In this document: positions 44,567 to 52,477 of the stretch, piece after piece | Layout: each line of letters begins with the position of its first letter | How positions within the stretch are numbered: the first letter of the stretch is position 1 | From: an uncultured Clostridia bacterium | GTDB taxonomy: Bacteria > Bacillota > Clostridia > UMGS1883 | Direction of reading: 5' to 3' | DNA: 64,000 nucleotides | Assembly: GCA_947626145.1 (NCBI GenBank) | Contig: CANQRB010000001.1 | Span: forward strand, 62,001-126,000 | Program-made: the position numbers and the translations under genes | The notes under the pieces: model-generated | Told to the model about the DNA's origin: nothing | What the model saw: only the letters and a program-made list of their open reading frames with translations | Database searches by the model: none

Positions 44567-44839
44567 ATGAATAAGGCCGGATTAATTGCCGCTATGGCAG
44601 AAAAGGCGGGGCTTTCCAAGAGGGATGCTGAGAAAGCTTTGGCCGCATTTACAGCGACAGTTGAGGAAACTCTTAAGAGCGGCGACAAGGTACAGCTTGT
44701 TGGCTTCGGAACTTTTGAGGTTAGACAGCGTGCTGCCCGTGACGGAATAAATCCTCAGAGCAAAGAAGCCATTAAGATTCCTGCCGCAAAAGTTCCTGCG
44801 TTTAAGGCAGGCCAGGCTCTCAAGGACAGCTTGAAGTAA
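44567..44839 (+). CDS. hup: HU-family DNA-binding protein
   Basis: 90 aa nucleoid protein. MNKAGLIAAMAEKAGLSKRDAEKAL at the start and VGFGTFEVRQRAARDGINPQSKE over the arm region are standard HU; the arm motif GxNPQ is intact. GGGAGG precedes the ATG. Monocistronic with a long, hairpin-rich trailer. Confidence 0.95.
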   Translation: MNKAGLIAAMAEKAGLSKRDAEKALAAFTATVEETLKSGDKVQLVGFGTFEVRQRAARDGINPQSKEAIKIPAAKVPAFKAGQALKDSLK

Positions 44840-44857
44840 GATTTCATAAAATAAAAT

Positions 44858-44877
44858 AGACTGCTCACAAGCAGTCT
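44858..44877. repeat. 20-nt palindromic repeat, copy 1
   Basis: AGACTGC, 6-nt loop, GCAGTCT. An identical 20-mer occurs at 45119-45138. Confidence 0.85.
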
Positions 44878-44904
44878 TGGATTGCTGACAAAGGTCAGCG
44901 ATCT

Positions 44905-44935
44905 TCAAAGGGGAACCCGCGCGGTTCCCCTTTGA
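44905..44935 (+). terminator. Long perfect hairpin after HU
   Basis: TCAAAGGGGAACC, CGCGC loop, GGTTCCCCTTTGA. It is preceded by two smaller hairpins at 44858-44877 and about 44880-44903. No clear T-tract follows. Confidence 0.65.
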
Positions 44936-45118
44936 GATAACCCTTCCGCATCGGGCGCTTACGCTTACGGAATATCGTCTTTATTGTGATAAAAATGATA
45001 TTTCTACCACGATTAAGGTATGAAATCCCAGGTACACGCCCTGGGATTTCATATTTCTGTCGAAAGAGAGTTCCCTTTCGAGCTTTCCCCCTAATTCATA
45101 GGGTTTACCGGTAGTCTG
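44936..45118. other. Intergenic stretch with further hairpins
   Basis: No open frame. Contains a strong palindrome at about 45026-45054 (TATGAAATCCCAGG against its complement) and weaker ones near 45060-45081. May be a transcript trailer with processing hairpins or an unannotated RNA. Confidence 0.45.
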
Positions 45119-45138
45119 AGACTGCTCACAAGCAGTCT
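45119..45138. repeat. 20-nt palindromic repeat, copy 2
   Basis: Identical to copy 1 at 44858. On the plus strand it is followed by ATTTTGTTG; the first is preceded by ATAAAAT, so flanks are also inverted. Confidence 0.85.
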
Positions 45139-45172
45139 ATTTTGTTGTAAATATCACATCACATACAGCGCG

Positions 45173-46063
45173 TCAGACGATTATCCCAACGGCGTTATTT
45201 ATGTTGCGTATGTCCACACGGGTACATTCGCCGCCGAACTCGCCGTCCACGGTCCAGGGAATGGGGGTGTCGCTGGTGAAAACACATCTGCGGCATTTGA
45301 AATTCAGGAAGCTCCGTGAGTTAAGATCCTGCCGTATGGCCTCCGAAATCATATCCTGTATGTCGGTTATGCGTTTCGGCGCCCGAACCATGAACACCTC
45401 AAACAGACCGTCGTTCAGGGATATTGCCAGATCGGACATCGTCTTTATTCCGCCAACCTGGGTGGCGTTGCTGACCATTCCGAATAAGAAATCGCCCTCC
45501 ACGATTTTTTCGCCCACCTCAAGCCTGATATGGTATGGCTTGATGCTGCCCACCTGCTTTATTCCCTCGAGAAGATAGGCTGTGTGTCCGAGCACGTTCT
45601 TTATCTGCTGGGGAGTTCCGTAAGACACTGACGTAAAGGCGCCGAAAGCCGCCACATAGGTAAAATAACGGTCGTTGAAGCCGCCTATATCACAGCGGAA
45701 GGGTATGCCGTGGACTACCATCTCCGCCGCGTCGGCCATATCCTTCGGTATACCAAGGGTAGAGGCGAAGTCGTTGGTGCTGCCGGCGGGGATATAACCG
45801 ATGGGCGGCCGCTTTTCCGCCGGAATATCCATAATACCGCTTACCGTTTCACAAAGTGTGCCGTCGCCGCCGCTGCAGGCCACAAGGTCGTATTCCCCGC
45901 CAATTTCGCGGATTACTCTCATGCCGTCCCCCGCCGATTGAGTGGGTCGGGCCGTAACCAGGTATCCGCCCTTGGTGAAGGTGTCTATTATCCCCGGCAG
46001 GTGTGTGTCAATCTGACCCTTCCCCGCATGGGGATTATATACGAAAAGCAGCCGTTTTGTCAT
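45173..46063 (-). CDS. YegS/DagK-type lipid kinase
   Basis: 296 aa. Diacylglycerol-kinase catalytic domain: LFVYNPHAGKG, then the ATP-binding CSGGDGTLCETVSG and GYIPAGSTNDFA. Typical length for the YegS/BmrU family. ATG 46063 with AAAGGA 10 nt upstream is used. It probably phosphorylates diacylglycerol or another lipid alcohol at the membrane. Confidence 0.88.
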   Translation of the reverse strand: MTKRLLFVYNPHAGKGQIDTHLPGIIDTFTKGGYLVTARPTQSAGDGMRVIREIGGEYDLVACSGGDGTLCETVSGIMDIPAEKRPPIGYIPAGSTNDFASTLGIPKDMADAAEMVVHGIPFRCDIGGFNDRYFTYVAAFGAFTSVSYGTPQQIKNVLGHTAYLLEGIKQVGSIKPYHIRLEVGEKIVEGDFLFGMVSNATQVGGIKTMSDLAISLNDGLFEVFMVRAPKRITDIQDMISEAIRQDLNSRSFLNFKCRRCVFTSDTPIPWTVDGEFGGECTRVDIRNINNAVGIIV

Positions 46064-46124
46064 TGCTTTCACATCCTTTAACAGTATTTTACATCATTTT
46101 TTTCTAAATGTCAAGGAGTGCGCC

Positions 46125-47471
46125 ATGAATATACCCGAAAATGTGCTTGAAATAATGGAACTTCTCCGCGCGGCGGGCTTTGAGGCCTACGCGGTGGGAG
46201 GCTGTGTTCGTGACAGCCTTATGGGCAGGACGCCGAAGGACTGGGATATATGTACGTCTGCCCGGCCGGATCAGGTTAAGGCGGCCCTCCTCGGCAGGCG
46301 CATAATTGACACGGGCATAAAGCACGGCACCGTCACCGTTCTTTTCGGCGGAGAGGCATACGAGGTCACAACCTTCCGCATCGACGGCCCTTACAGTGCC
46401 AGCCGCCGCCCTGACAGCGTGGAGTTCACCGGTGACATAACCGCCGACCTTTCCCGTCGTGATTTTACGGTCAACGCCATGGCATGGTCGCCTGAGCGTG
46501 GACTTGTGGATCCGTTCGGAGGCAGGGACGATATGGAGAAGGGCGTGCTTCGGGCGGTGGGTGAGCCGGAGCTGCGCTTCCGTGAGGACGCTTTGCGGAT
46601 ACTACGGGGAGTGCGCTTTAATGTGTCAACTGGCTTTGAGGTAGAGCCGCGTACGGCCGCCGCGATGATGGGCTGTCGGGAGCTGCTGGACAATATTTCC
46701 GCCGAAAGGAAGCGTGTCGAGCTGACCTCCGCCCTTGTATCCGGAAATGTTCGGAGCGCATTTACCCGTTTTCGTGAGATTATAGCCAAGGTTGTTCCGG
46801 AGCTGCGCCCCGCCTTCGATTTTGAACAGCGAACTCCTCACCACTGCTATGACGTTTATACCCACATTTTGACGGCGGCGGACAACTGTGAAACCAAGGA
46901 CCCCGCGGTGAAAACGGCCATGCTCCTGCACGACGCGGCCAAGCCCCTCTGTCATAAATTCTATGACGGCAAGGATCATTTCAAGGGCCATCCTGCGGCG
47001 GGAGCAAAAATAGCCGCCGGTGTGCTGCGGCGGCTGAAGTTTGACAATGTGTCCATAAACCGTGTGGTCGGGCTTGTTCGTTTCCACGATGTGCGGCTTG
47101 TGGGCGGTATGCCGCAGATGCTGAAGCTTATGGGGCTGCTGGGGAGCGGCATGGAGGATATTTTCGGGGTAATGAGGGCCGATACCCTTGCCCAGTCCGA
47201 TTACCTGCGGGAGCAGAAGCTGGCGCTTATTGAAACGGGCCGGATGAATTATGAGCGGGCTGTTAAGGACGGGCTCTGCCACGACCTTGCCGGTCTCGCC
47301 GTCAGGGGGGCGGACGCTGAGGCCGTCGGGCTCCGTGGCAGGGAAATCAGAGCGGGACTGCGGTATTGTCTCAACGGGGTAATGAACGGCGATATTGAAA
47401 ATACGGCCGAAGCTGAAAAGGCGCGCCTCGCCGCCTTTGCGGAAAAGCTCGGCGAACGGAAACGCGCATAG
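46125..47471 (+). CDS. cca: tRNA CCA nucleotidyltransferase / poly(A) polymerase family
   Basis: 448 aa. Head domain with AYAVGGCVRDSLMGRTPKDWDICTSA (class II nucleotidyltransferase, catalytic DxD as DWD), RRDFTVNAMAW, and RILRGVRF; an HD-like region LLHDAAKPLCHKF follows, as in Firmicute CCA enzymes. It adds or repairs the 3' CCA. The two tRNAs in this window already encode CCA, so a repair role is possible. Confidence 0.9.
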   Translation: MNIPENVLEIMELLRAAGFEAYAVGGCVRDSLMGRTPKDWDICTSARPDQVKAALLGRRIIDTGIKHGTVTVLFGGEAYEVTTFRIDGPYSASRRPDSVEFTGDITADLSRRDFTVNAMAWSPERGLVDPFGGRDDMEKGVLRAVGEPELRFREDALRILRGVRFNVSTGFEVEPRTAAAMMGCRELLDNISAERKRVELTSALVSGNVRSAFTRFREIIAKVVPELRPAFDFEQRTPHHCYDVYTHILTAADNCETKDPAVKTAMLLHDAAKPLCHKFYDGKDHFKGHPAAGAKIAAGVLRRLKFDNVSINRVVGLVRFHDVRLVGGMPQMLKLMGLLGSGMEDIFGVMRADTLAQSDYLREQKLALIETGRMNYERAVKDGLCHDLAGLAVRGADAEAVGLRGREIRAGLRYCLNGVMNGDIENTAEAEKARLAAFAEKLGERKRA

Positions 47472-47544
47472 TTTGGGGAGCATATTAAAACGGGCCGCCG
47501 CAAGGCAGGCCCGTCATTTATCGTTGGGTAAAAGCGTCAGCCCT

Positions 47545-47811
47545 TTATTTTTCGCTGAGATAACGCTTGAATACCACCTCAAGAATTTCATCCCGCTCGA
47601 CCTTGGTAATAAGGCTCCGAGCGCCCTTGTGGCCGGTGATGTACGTGGGATCGCCCGACATGATGTATCCCACAAGCTGACTGATGGGATTATAGCCCTT
47701 TTCAACCAGCGCATTGTGGACGCGGCTGATGATGGTTTCGATCTCAGTTTCCCGCGAACGGTTGATCTCAATTTGTGTTGTTTGGTTTGCGGTGGACTGA
47801 TTTAACGCCAT
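47545..47811 (-). CDS. ireB: IreB-family regulatory protein (UPF0297)
   Basis: 88 aa. [33 protein letters not shown] and [13 protein letters not shown] are diagnostic. In Enterococcus IreB is phosphorylated by the PASTA kinase IreK and affects cephalosporin resistance. In many Firmicutes it sits with yqgF and alaS; here those neighbours are absent. Confidence 0.93.
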   Translation of the reverse strand: MALNQSTANQTTQIEINRSRETEIETIISRVHNALVEKGYNPISQLVGYIMSGDPTYITGHKGARSLITKVERDEILEVVFKRYLSEK

Positions 47812-47842
47812 GCCTAACCCCTCCCTTTTAAGTGTTATATAT

Positions 47843-47871
47843 ATTCTACAACATCAATTTAACTTTTGCAA
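47843..47871 (-). promoter_or_regulatory. Promoter of ireB
   Basis: Minus-strand TTGCAA, 17 bp, TAGAAT, about 32 bp before the ATG. Confidence 0.6.
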
Positions 47872-47962
47872 TAGTTTTAACAGAAATGTAAAACAAAATT
47901 TTGATTTTGGCAATATGCTATGGTGCTCAACTACAAGGATATGGCGGGGGACACAAAAAAAC

Positions 47963-47990
47963 TTGACAAACCGTCTGAAAGTGGTATAAT
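47963..47990 (+). promoter_or_regulatory. Promoter of the two small unknown genes
   Basis: TTGACA, 16 bp, TATAAT, 44 bp before ATG 48035. Confidence 0.65.
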
Positions 47991-48034
47991 AAAAAATGAA
48001 AAATAGCGATATAATCAAACGAGGTGAAAATTCC

Positions 48035-48283
48035 ATGACTAAGGCTGATTTGATTGAAAAAATTGAACGTGGACGGGATATTTTATTCGATATTAATGGA
48101 AAGCATTATGGCATTTTTACTTGGTGTGAACAGGGGATAGGCGTTGGTGAACTCACTCAAGACATATCGGAAGATCCATTGACTTACTTTCAAACAGCGT
48201 ATGATTTGATAAATAAATATAAAATTGATGGCGTTTCGTTGGCTGATTTAAGCGACAAAATAAGTATTACAGATTATAGCTGA
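48035..48283 (+). CDS. Small hypothetical protein
   Basis: 82 aa from ATG 48035, with GAGGTGA 8 nt upstream; an upstream ATG at 47996 overlaps the promoter region. Reads MTKADLIEKIERGRDILFDI...GKHYGIFTWCEQGIGVGEL, with a beta-rich centre, similar in feel to small immunity-like or Imm/SMI proteins, but no family is recognised. AT-rich compared with neighbours. Forms a pair with the next gene. Confidence 0.65.
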   Translation: MTKADLIEKIERGRDILFDINGKHYGIFTWCEQGIGVGELTQDISEDPLTYFQTAYDLINKYKIDGVSLADLSDKISITDYS

Positions 48284-48339
48284 GATAAACAGAAATCAAG
48301 AAAGCATGTTTGGTAAAAATCTTTAAAGGAGAATTTGAT

Positions 48340-48555
48340 TTGATAACAATTTCATCTAAAGACAGTTGCGATTATTGTAAAAATAAACTTCCAAAAAAGG
48401 ACGGATGGATACCATGTTGCAAAGCTTATCCCGACGGTTTGCCCGATGATTATTGTTTTGAGCGCATTGATGTTTCAAAACTGGCCGAGTGCGCGCCCGG
48501 CTTCCACTTTGAACCGGACATTGAAGCACAGCGGGAGAGCGGATATATTGAATAA
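48340..48555 (+). CDS. Small cysteine-containing hypothetical protein
   Basis: 71 aa from TTG 48340, 8 nt after AAAGGAG (frame open to 48310). Cysteines in DYCKNK, IPCCKAYPDG and DYCFE could bind metal. Ends HFEPDIEAQRESGYIE. Same AT-rich island as the preceding gene, followed by a terminator, which suggests recent transfer of a two-gene unit. Function unknown. Confidence 0.6.
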   Translation: MITISSKDSCDYCKNKLPKKDGWIPCCKAYPDGLPDDYCFERIDVSKLAECAPGFHFEPDIEAQRESGYIE

Positions 48556-48566
48556 TACAATCTAAT

Positions 48567-48596
48567 AAAAAGGCACGTTTGCAGACGTGCTTTTTT
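48567..48596 (+). terminator. Terminator of the two-gene unit
   Basis: AAAAAGGCACGT, 6-nt loop, ACGTGCTTTTTT. Confidence 0.88.
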
Positions 48597-48729
48597 AGTG
48601 TAAAAACGGGGGATAGTTCCGAATTGCGATCTGCTCGAAAAAATTTAACAGTTAAGTCCCCGGAACAAGAATACAAGTCCCTTACCTCGCTGATTTAATT
48701 TTTATTTTTTCTATTTATACAAAAAAGTG

Positions 48730-48758
48730 TTGAAAAATATTTTTTGCTATGGTATAAT
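48730..48758 (+). promoter_or_regulatory. Promoter of the DtxR-type regulator
   Basis: TTGAAA, 17 bp, TATAAT with TGG just upstream. The following ACTTATATAAATTATACTT segment could hold an operator but is not a clean palindrome. Confidence 0.65.
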
Positions 48759-48795
48759 TACTTATATAAATTATACTTAAACGGAGGGAAAGATA

Positions 48796-49161
48796 ATGGT
48801 AATTCAAGAGTCCGCGGAAAACTATCTGGAAGCCATACTCATGATAAAACAGCGCAAAGGCGAGGTTCATTCCGTAGACATTGCCGCGGAGCTGGGCTTC
48901 AGCAAGCCCAGTGTCAGCGTAGCCATGAAAAATTTCCGCCAGAACGGCTATATCACCATGGATGAACACGGTCACATCGAGCTGACCCGCTCCGGTATGG
49001 AAATCGCCGAAAGGATATATGAGCGGCACAGGCTCATTTCCGCTCTGCTGAAAAAGCTTGGCGTTGAGGAAAGCGTTGCCTTGGAGGACGCCTGCCGCAT
49101 CGAGCACGATATAAGCCCGGAGACCTTTGACGCGCTGAAAACGCTCTATGAAAAGCTTTGA
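48796..49161 (+). CDS. DtxR/MntR-family metal-dependent repressor
   Basis: 121 aa. N-terminal winged helix (ENYLEAILMIKQRKGEVHSVDIAAELGFSKPSVSVAMKNF), then a dimerisation and metal-binding part with ERIYERHRLISALLKKLG and EDACRIEHDISPE, which contains expected Glu/His ligands. No SH3-like domain, so MntR-sized. Likely senses Mn or Fe; no transporter gene is adjacent. Followed directly by the NagZ-like gene. Confidence 0.85.
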   Translation: MVIQESAENYLEAILMIKQRKGEVHSVDIAAELGFSKPSVSVAMKNFRQNGYITMDEHGHIELTRSGMEIAERIYERHRLISALLKKLGVEESVALEDACRIEHDISPETFDALKTLYEKL

Positions 49162-49175
49162 CAGGGGTGATTGCA

Positions 49176-50336
49176 ATGAAAAAGCTGAAAAATCTCCTTT
49201 TGCTTTGTCTGGCCTTTACCCTTCTTTTGACCGGCTGCACGGGCTTCGGCGATATGATTGACAAGCTCTTTCCTCCGACGGAGACGGACGGCGGAGCCGC
49301 CGCGGCCGACGAAAGTCCCGCGTCCTCCGTCAGTCAGCTTACCCTTGACGAAAAGCTCTGGCAGATGTTTTATGTCGTCCCCGAGGCCCTTTCCGGCGAG
49401 GCTGCCGTTACGGAGCTTTCCGGAAGCCTGCGGCAGGGTCTTGATGAATATCCAGTGGGCGGAATTATTCTCTTTGCTCAGAACATAGAAAGCCGTGATC
49501 AGGTCGCCGGTCTGCTGAGTGACATAAAGGCATCTTCGGAAGTAACGCCCTTTCTGGGAGTTGACGAGGAGGGCGGCCTTGTGACACGGCTTTCCAAAAA
49601 CTGCGGCGTCACCGACAACGGCAATATGATGGACGTACAGTCCGCCGATGAGGCTCGGGAAATCGGGGAGAGACTGGGCGCCGAGCTTAGTGAGCTTGGC
49701 TTCAATATGGACTTTGCGCCGGTGGCGGATGTGCTTGTCAACAAAAACAACACCGAAATAGGCTCCCGCTCCTTTGGCACCGATCCGGAGGACGTGGCCC
49801 AAAAGGTCGCCGCCGAGGTGGAGGGTATGCAGAGCATGGGCGTCAGCGCTGTGCTTAAGCACTTTCCCGGCCACGGCAGCGCCGTGACGAATTCCCACGA
49901 CGGTACCAGCGTCAGTCAGCGTACCCTTCAGGAAATACGTGGGGCCGAGCTCATTCCCTTTGAAAGCGGAATAAGCGCCGGAGCGGACTTCGTAATGGTT
50001 TCCCATCTTTCGCTGCCCAACGTCACCGGCAGTGAAACGCCTTCCAGCCTGTCAAAATATATTATCACCGACATACTCCGCAACGAGCTCGGCTACGACG
50101 GCATCGTTATAACCGACGCTCTCAATATGGGCGCGGCCACCGTTTATACTCCCGGCGAGGCAAGCGTTATGGCGGTCGAGGCCGGCGCGGATATGCTGCT
50201 CATGCCCGAAAACCTCAAGGAGGCTCACGACGGCCTTCTCTCGGCGGTAAAAGCGGGAAGAATAACCGAGGAACGCATCGACGAGAGCGTGACGCGTATT
50301 TTGTCACTGAAACGGGAAATGGGGCTAATTCCGTAA
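49176..50336 (+). CDS. NagZ-like GH3 lipoprotein (beta-N-acetylhexosaminidase type)
   Basis: 386 aa from ATG 49176. Lipobox LLTGC places it on the cell surface. Single GH3 catalytic domain with GVDEEGGLVTRL, the NagZ-specific KHFPGHGSAVTNSHDG (His-Asp dyad) and the nucleophile Asp in GIVITDALNMGA. It acts on N-acetylglucosamine-containing muropeptides (family knowledge). The frame overlaps the end of the regulator gene if an upstream GTG is used; the ATG follows GGGGTGAT. Confidence 0.88.
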   Translation: MKKLKNLLLLCLAFTLLLTGCTGFGDMIDKLFPPTETDGGAAAADESPASSVSQLTLDEKLWQMFYVVPEALSGEAAVTELSGSLRQGLDEYPVGGIILFAQNIESRDQVAGLLSDIKASSEVTPFLGVDEEGGLVTRLSKNCGVTDNGNMMDVQSADEAREIGERLGAELSELGFNMDFAPVADVLVNKNNTEIGSRSFGTDPEDVAQKVAAEVEGMQSMGVSAVLKHFPGHGSAVTNSHDGTSVSQRTLQEIRGAELIPFESGISAGADFVMVSHLSLPNVTGSETPSSLSKYIITDILRNELGYDGIVITDALNMGAATVYTPGEASVMAVEAGADMLLMPENLKEAHDGLLSAVKAGRITEERIDESVTRILSLKREMGLIP

Positions 50337-50383
50337 AAAATTATATAAACTGTTACTAAACTGTAAATATTATCCTTTGACAC

Positions 50384-50412
50384 TTGCTAATGTGACGATT
50401 TTATGCTATAAT
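50384..50412 (+). promoter_or_regulatory. Promoter of the citrate synthase operon
   Basis: TTGCTA, 17 bp, TATAAT with extended TGC. Confidence 0.6.
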
Positions 50413-50463
50413 TATTAGTATAAAATATACATTTTTAGTTAAAAGGAGTATAATGGATATAAA

Positions 50464-51810
50464 ATGGAAAGAATTTTTGAAATTACCCCTCTCGATATTG
50501 AGAATTCAAAGCGCTGCGCCCTCAACAACTCAGTCCCTCCGGAGCTGTATCAGAAGTACGATGTAAAGCGTGGGCTCCGTGACATTGACGGCAACGGCGT
50601 TGTGGCCGGACTTACCAATATATCGGAGGTAAAGGCCAAAGAAAACGGCAAGCCCTGTCCCGGCGAGCTCTATTACCGCGGCTATAATGTCCGCGACCTT
50701 GTGAAGCACGTGGTGGAGGAAAAGCGCTTCGGCTTTGAGGAAATAGCTTATCTGCTGCTCATAGGCGATCTGCCGACTCAGCTCCAGCTGGACGAGTTCA
50801 GAGAGGAGCTGGCTCAGCGCCGAACCCTGCCGCAGAACTTTACCCGTGACGTTATCATGAAGGCCCCCAGCGAGAATATGATGATAACTCTTGCCAAAAG
50901 CCTTTTAACGCTGTATTCCTACGATCCCAATCCGGAGGACACTTCAATACCGAACGTGACCCGCCAATGTCTCAATCTTATCAGTCAGTTCCCCATGCTG
51001 GCGGTCTATAGCTACAACGCTTACAGTCACAGCCTGGGCAACAGCCTTTACATCCATCAGCCCGATCCGGATCTGTGCACCGCCGAAAATGTTCTGCGAA
51101 TGCTCAGACCGGACAAGAGCTATTCACAGCTCGAGGCCTCGGTGCTGGATATGGCCCTTATTCTGCATATGGAGCATGGCGGAGGCAACAACAGTTCTTT
51201 TACCACAAGAGTGGTCACCTCCTCCGGCACGGACACATATTCGGTTATGGCCGCCGCTCTGGCTTCCCTCAAGGGGCCCAGACACGGCGGAGCAAACATC
51301 AAGGTCGTGCAGATGTTCGACGACCTGAAGGAAAATGTCCGCGACCTGAAGGATGAGGATGCGGTTGCCGATTATCTCCGGCGGCTGCTGCACAAGCAGG
51401 CCTTTGACAACGCCGGCCTTATTTACGGCATAGGTCACGCGGTTTATTCCATTTCCGACCCGAGAGCGGAGATTTTCAAGGGCTTTGTGGAGCGTCTGGC
51501 CGAGGCAAAGGGCCTGACGGATGAGTTTAATTTGTATACCATGGTGGAGAGGCTCGCTCCCCAGCTCATAGCTCAGGAGCGCAGGATATACAAGGGCGTC
51601 AATACAAATGTTGACTTTTACAGCGGCTTTGTTTACAATATGCTCGGCCTGCCTGTGGAAATGTATACCCCCATGTTTGCCGTGGCCCGTATAGTAGGCT
51701 GGAGCGCCCACCGTCTCGAGGAGATAGTCAGCGCCGAAAAGATAATTCGTCCGGCCTACAAGGCCGTGGCGCCAAGGAGAGAATATGTCCCGATAGCGGA
51801 CAGAAAATAA
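50464..51810 (+). CDS. Citrate/2-methylcitrate synthase
   Basis: 448 aa. Condenses oxaloacetate and acetyl-CoA. The active-site strings are visible: YNAYSHSLGNSLYIHQPD, HMEHGGGNNSSFTTRVVTSSGTDTYSVMAAALASLKGPRHGGAN and IYGIGHAVYSISDPRA. Long N-terminal extension as in clostridial citrate synthases. First gene of a rightward series through the TrmH homologue. Confidence 0.92.
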   Translation: MERIFEITPLDIENSKRCALNNSVPPELYQKYDVKRGLRDIDGNGVVAGLTNISEVKAKENGKPCPGELYYRGYNVRDLVKHVVEEKRFGFEEIAYLLLIGDLPTQLQLDEFREELAQRRTLPQNFTRDVIMKAPSENMMITLAKSLLTLYSYDPNPEDTSIPNVTRQCLNLISQFPMLAVYSYNAYSHSLGNSLYIHQPDPDLCTAENVLRMLRPDKSYSQLEASVLDMALILHMEHGGGNNSSFTTRVVTSSGTDTYSVMAAALASLKGPRHGGANIKVVQMFDDLKENVRDLKDEDAVADYLRRLLHKQAFDNAGLIYGIGHAVYSISDPRAEIFKGFVERLAEAKGLTDEFNLYTMVERLAPQLIAQERRIYKGVNTNVDFYSGFVYNMLGLPVEMYTPMFAVARIVGWSAHRLEEIVSAEKIIRPAYKAVAPRREYVPIADRK

Positions 51811-51826
51811 AAAGGAGGATAGAGTT

Positions 51827-52438
51827 ATGAAAAAAGTAATCATCACTATTGGCCGTGAGTTCGGCAGCGGGGGTCGTGAGATTGGGCTCAAGCTGTCAAA
51901 GAAGCTGGATATTCCCTTCTTTGACAAGGAGATAATCCGCAAGGCCGCCGAAGATTCCGGAATTGTTGAGAGCGTCATGGACTACTATGACGAGCACCAT
52001 TCCTCGCCTATTTTCGCCACGGGTTCAATTTTGTTCGACATTTACCAGATGCCCATGAGCGACAGAGTGTACCTTGAACAAAGCCGCGCAATCCGTGCGA
52101 TTGCCGAAAAAGGCAGCTGCGTTATCGTCGGCCGCTGTGCCGATGTGGTGCTCGAGAAAAATCCCGGCCTTGTGCGCATTTTCATCTGCGCCAATATGGA
52201 GGACAAAATCGCGCGTAAAAAGCTCATACTTACCGATAAGACCGACGCCCAGATAGAGGCGCACATCCGTTCGGTGGACAAAAAGCGTGCCAAGTATTAC
52301 ACCTACTACACAGACAAGCGCTGGGGCGAGGCCAAACACTACGATATCAGCATCAACAGCAGTCTGCTTGGCATAGACGGCACTGTTGATCTTATTGCCG
52401 GGGCGGCACAGATAAGGGAGGCAGAGCTTGCGGACTGA
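51827..52438 (+). CDS. Cytidylate kinase-like protein
   Basis: 203 aa. P-loop ITIGREFGSGGREIG near residues 6-20 and FFDKEIIRKAAE follow; VIVGRCADVVL and a LID-like RKKLILTDKTD are present. This is the cytidylate-kinase-like family (PF13189), not the canonical Cmk; substrate unknown. GGAGG before ATG, 16 bp after citrate synthase. Confidence 0.82.
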   Translation: MKKVIITIGREFGSGGREIGLKLSKKLDIPFFDKEIIRKAAEDSGIVESVMDYYDEHHSSPIFATGSILFDIYQMPMSDRVYLEQSRAIRAIAEKGSCVIVGRCADVVLEKNPGLVRIFICANMEDKIARKKLILTDKTDAQIEAHIRSVDKKRAKYYTYYTDKRWGEAKHYDISINSSLLGIDGTVDLIAGAAQIREAELAD

Positions 52439-52477
52439 TTTGAGGCGCCTGACATTTAATTAAAAGGAGGGTGACTC

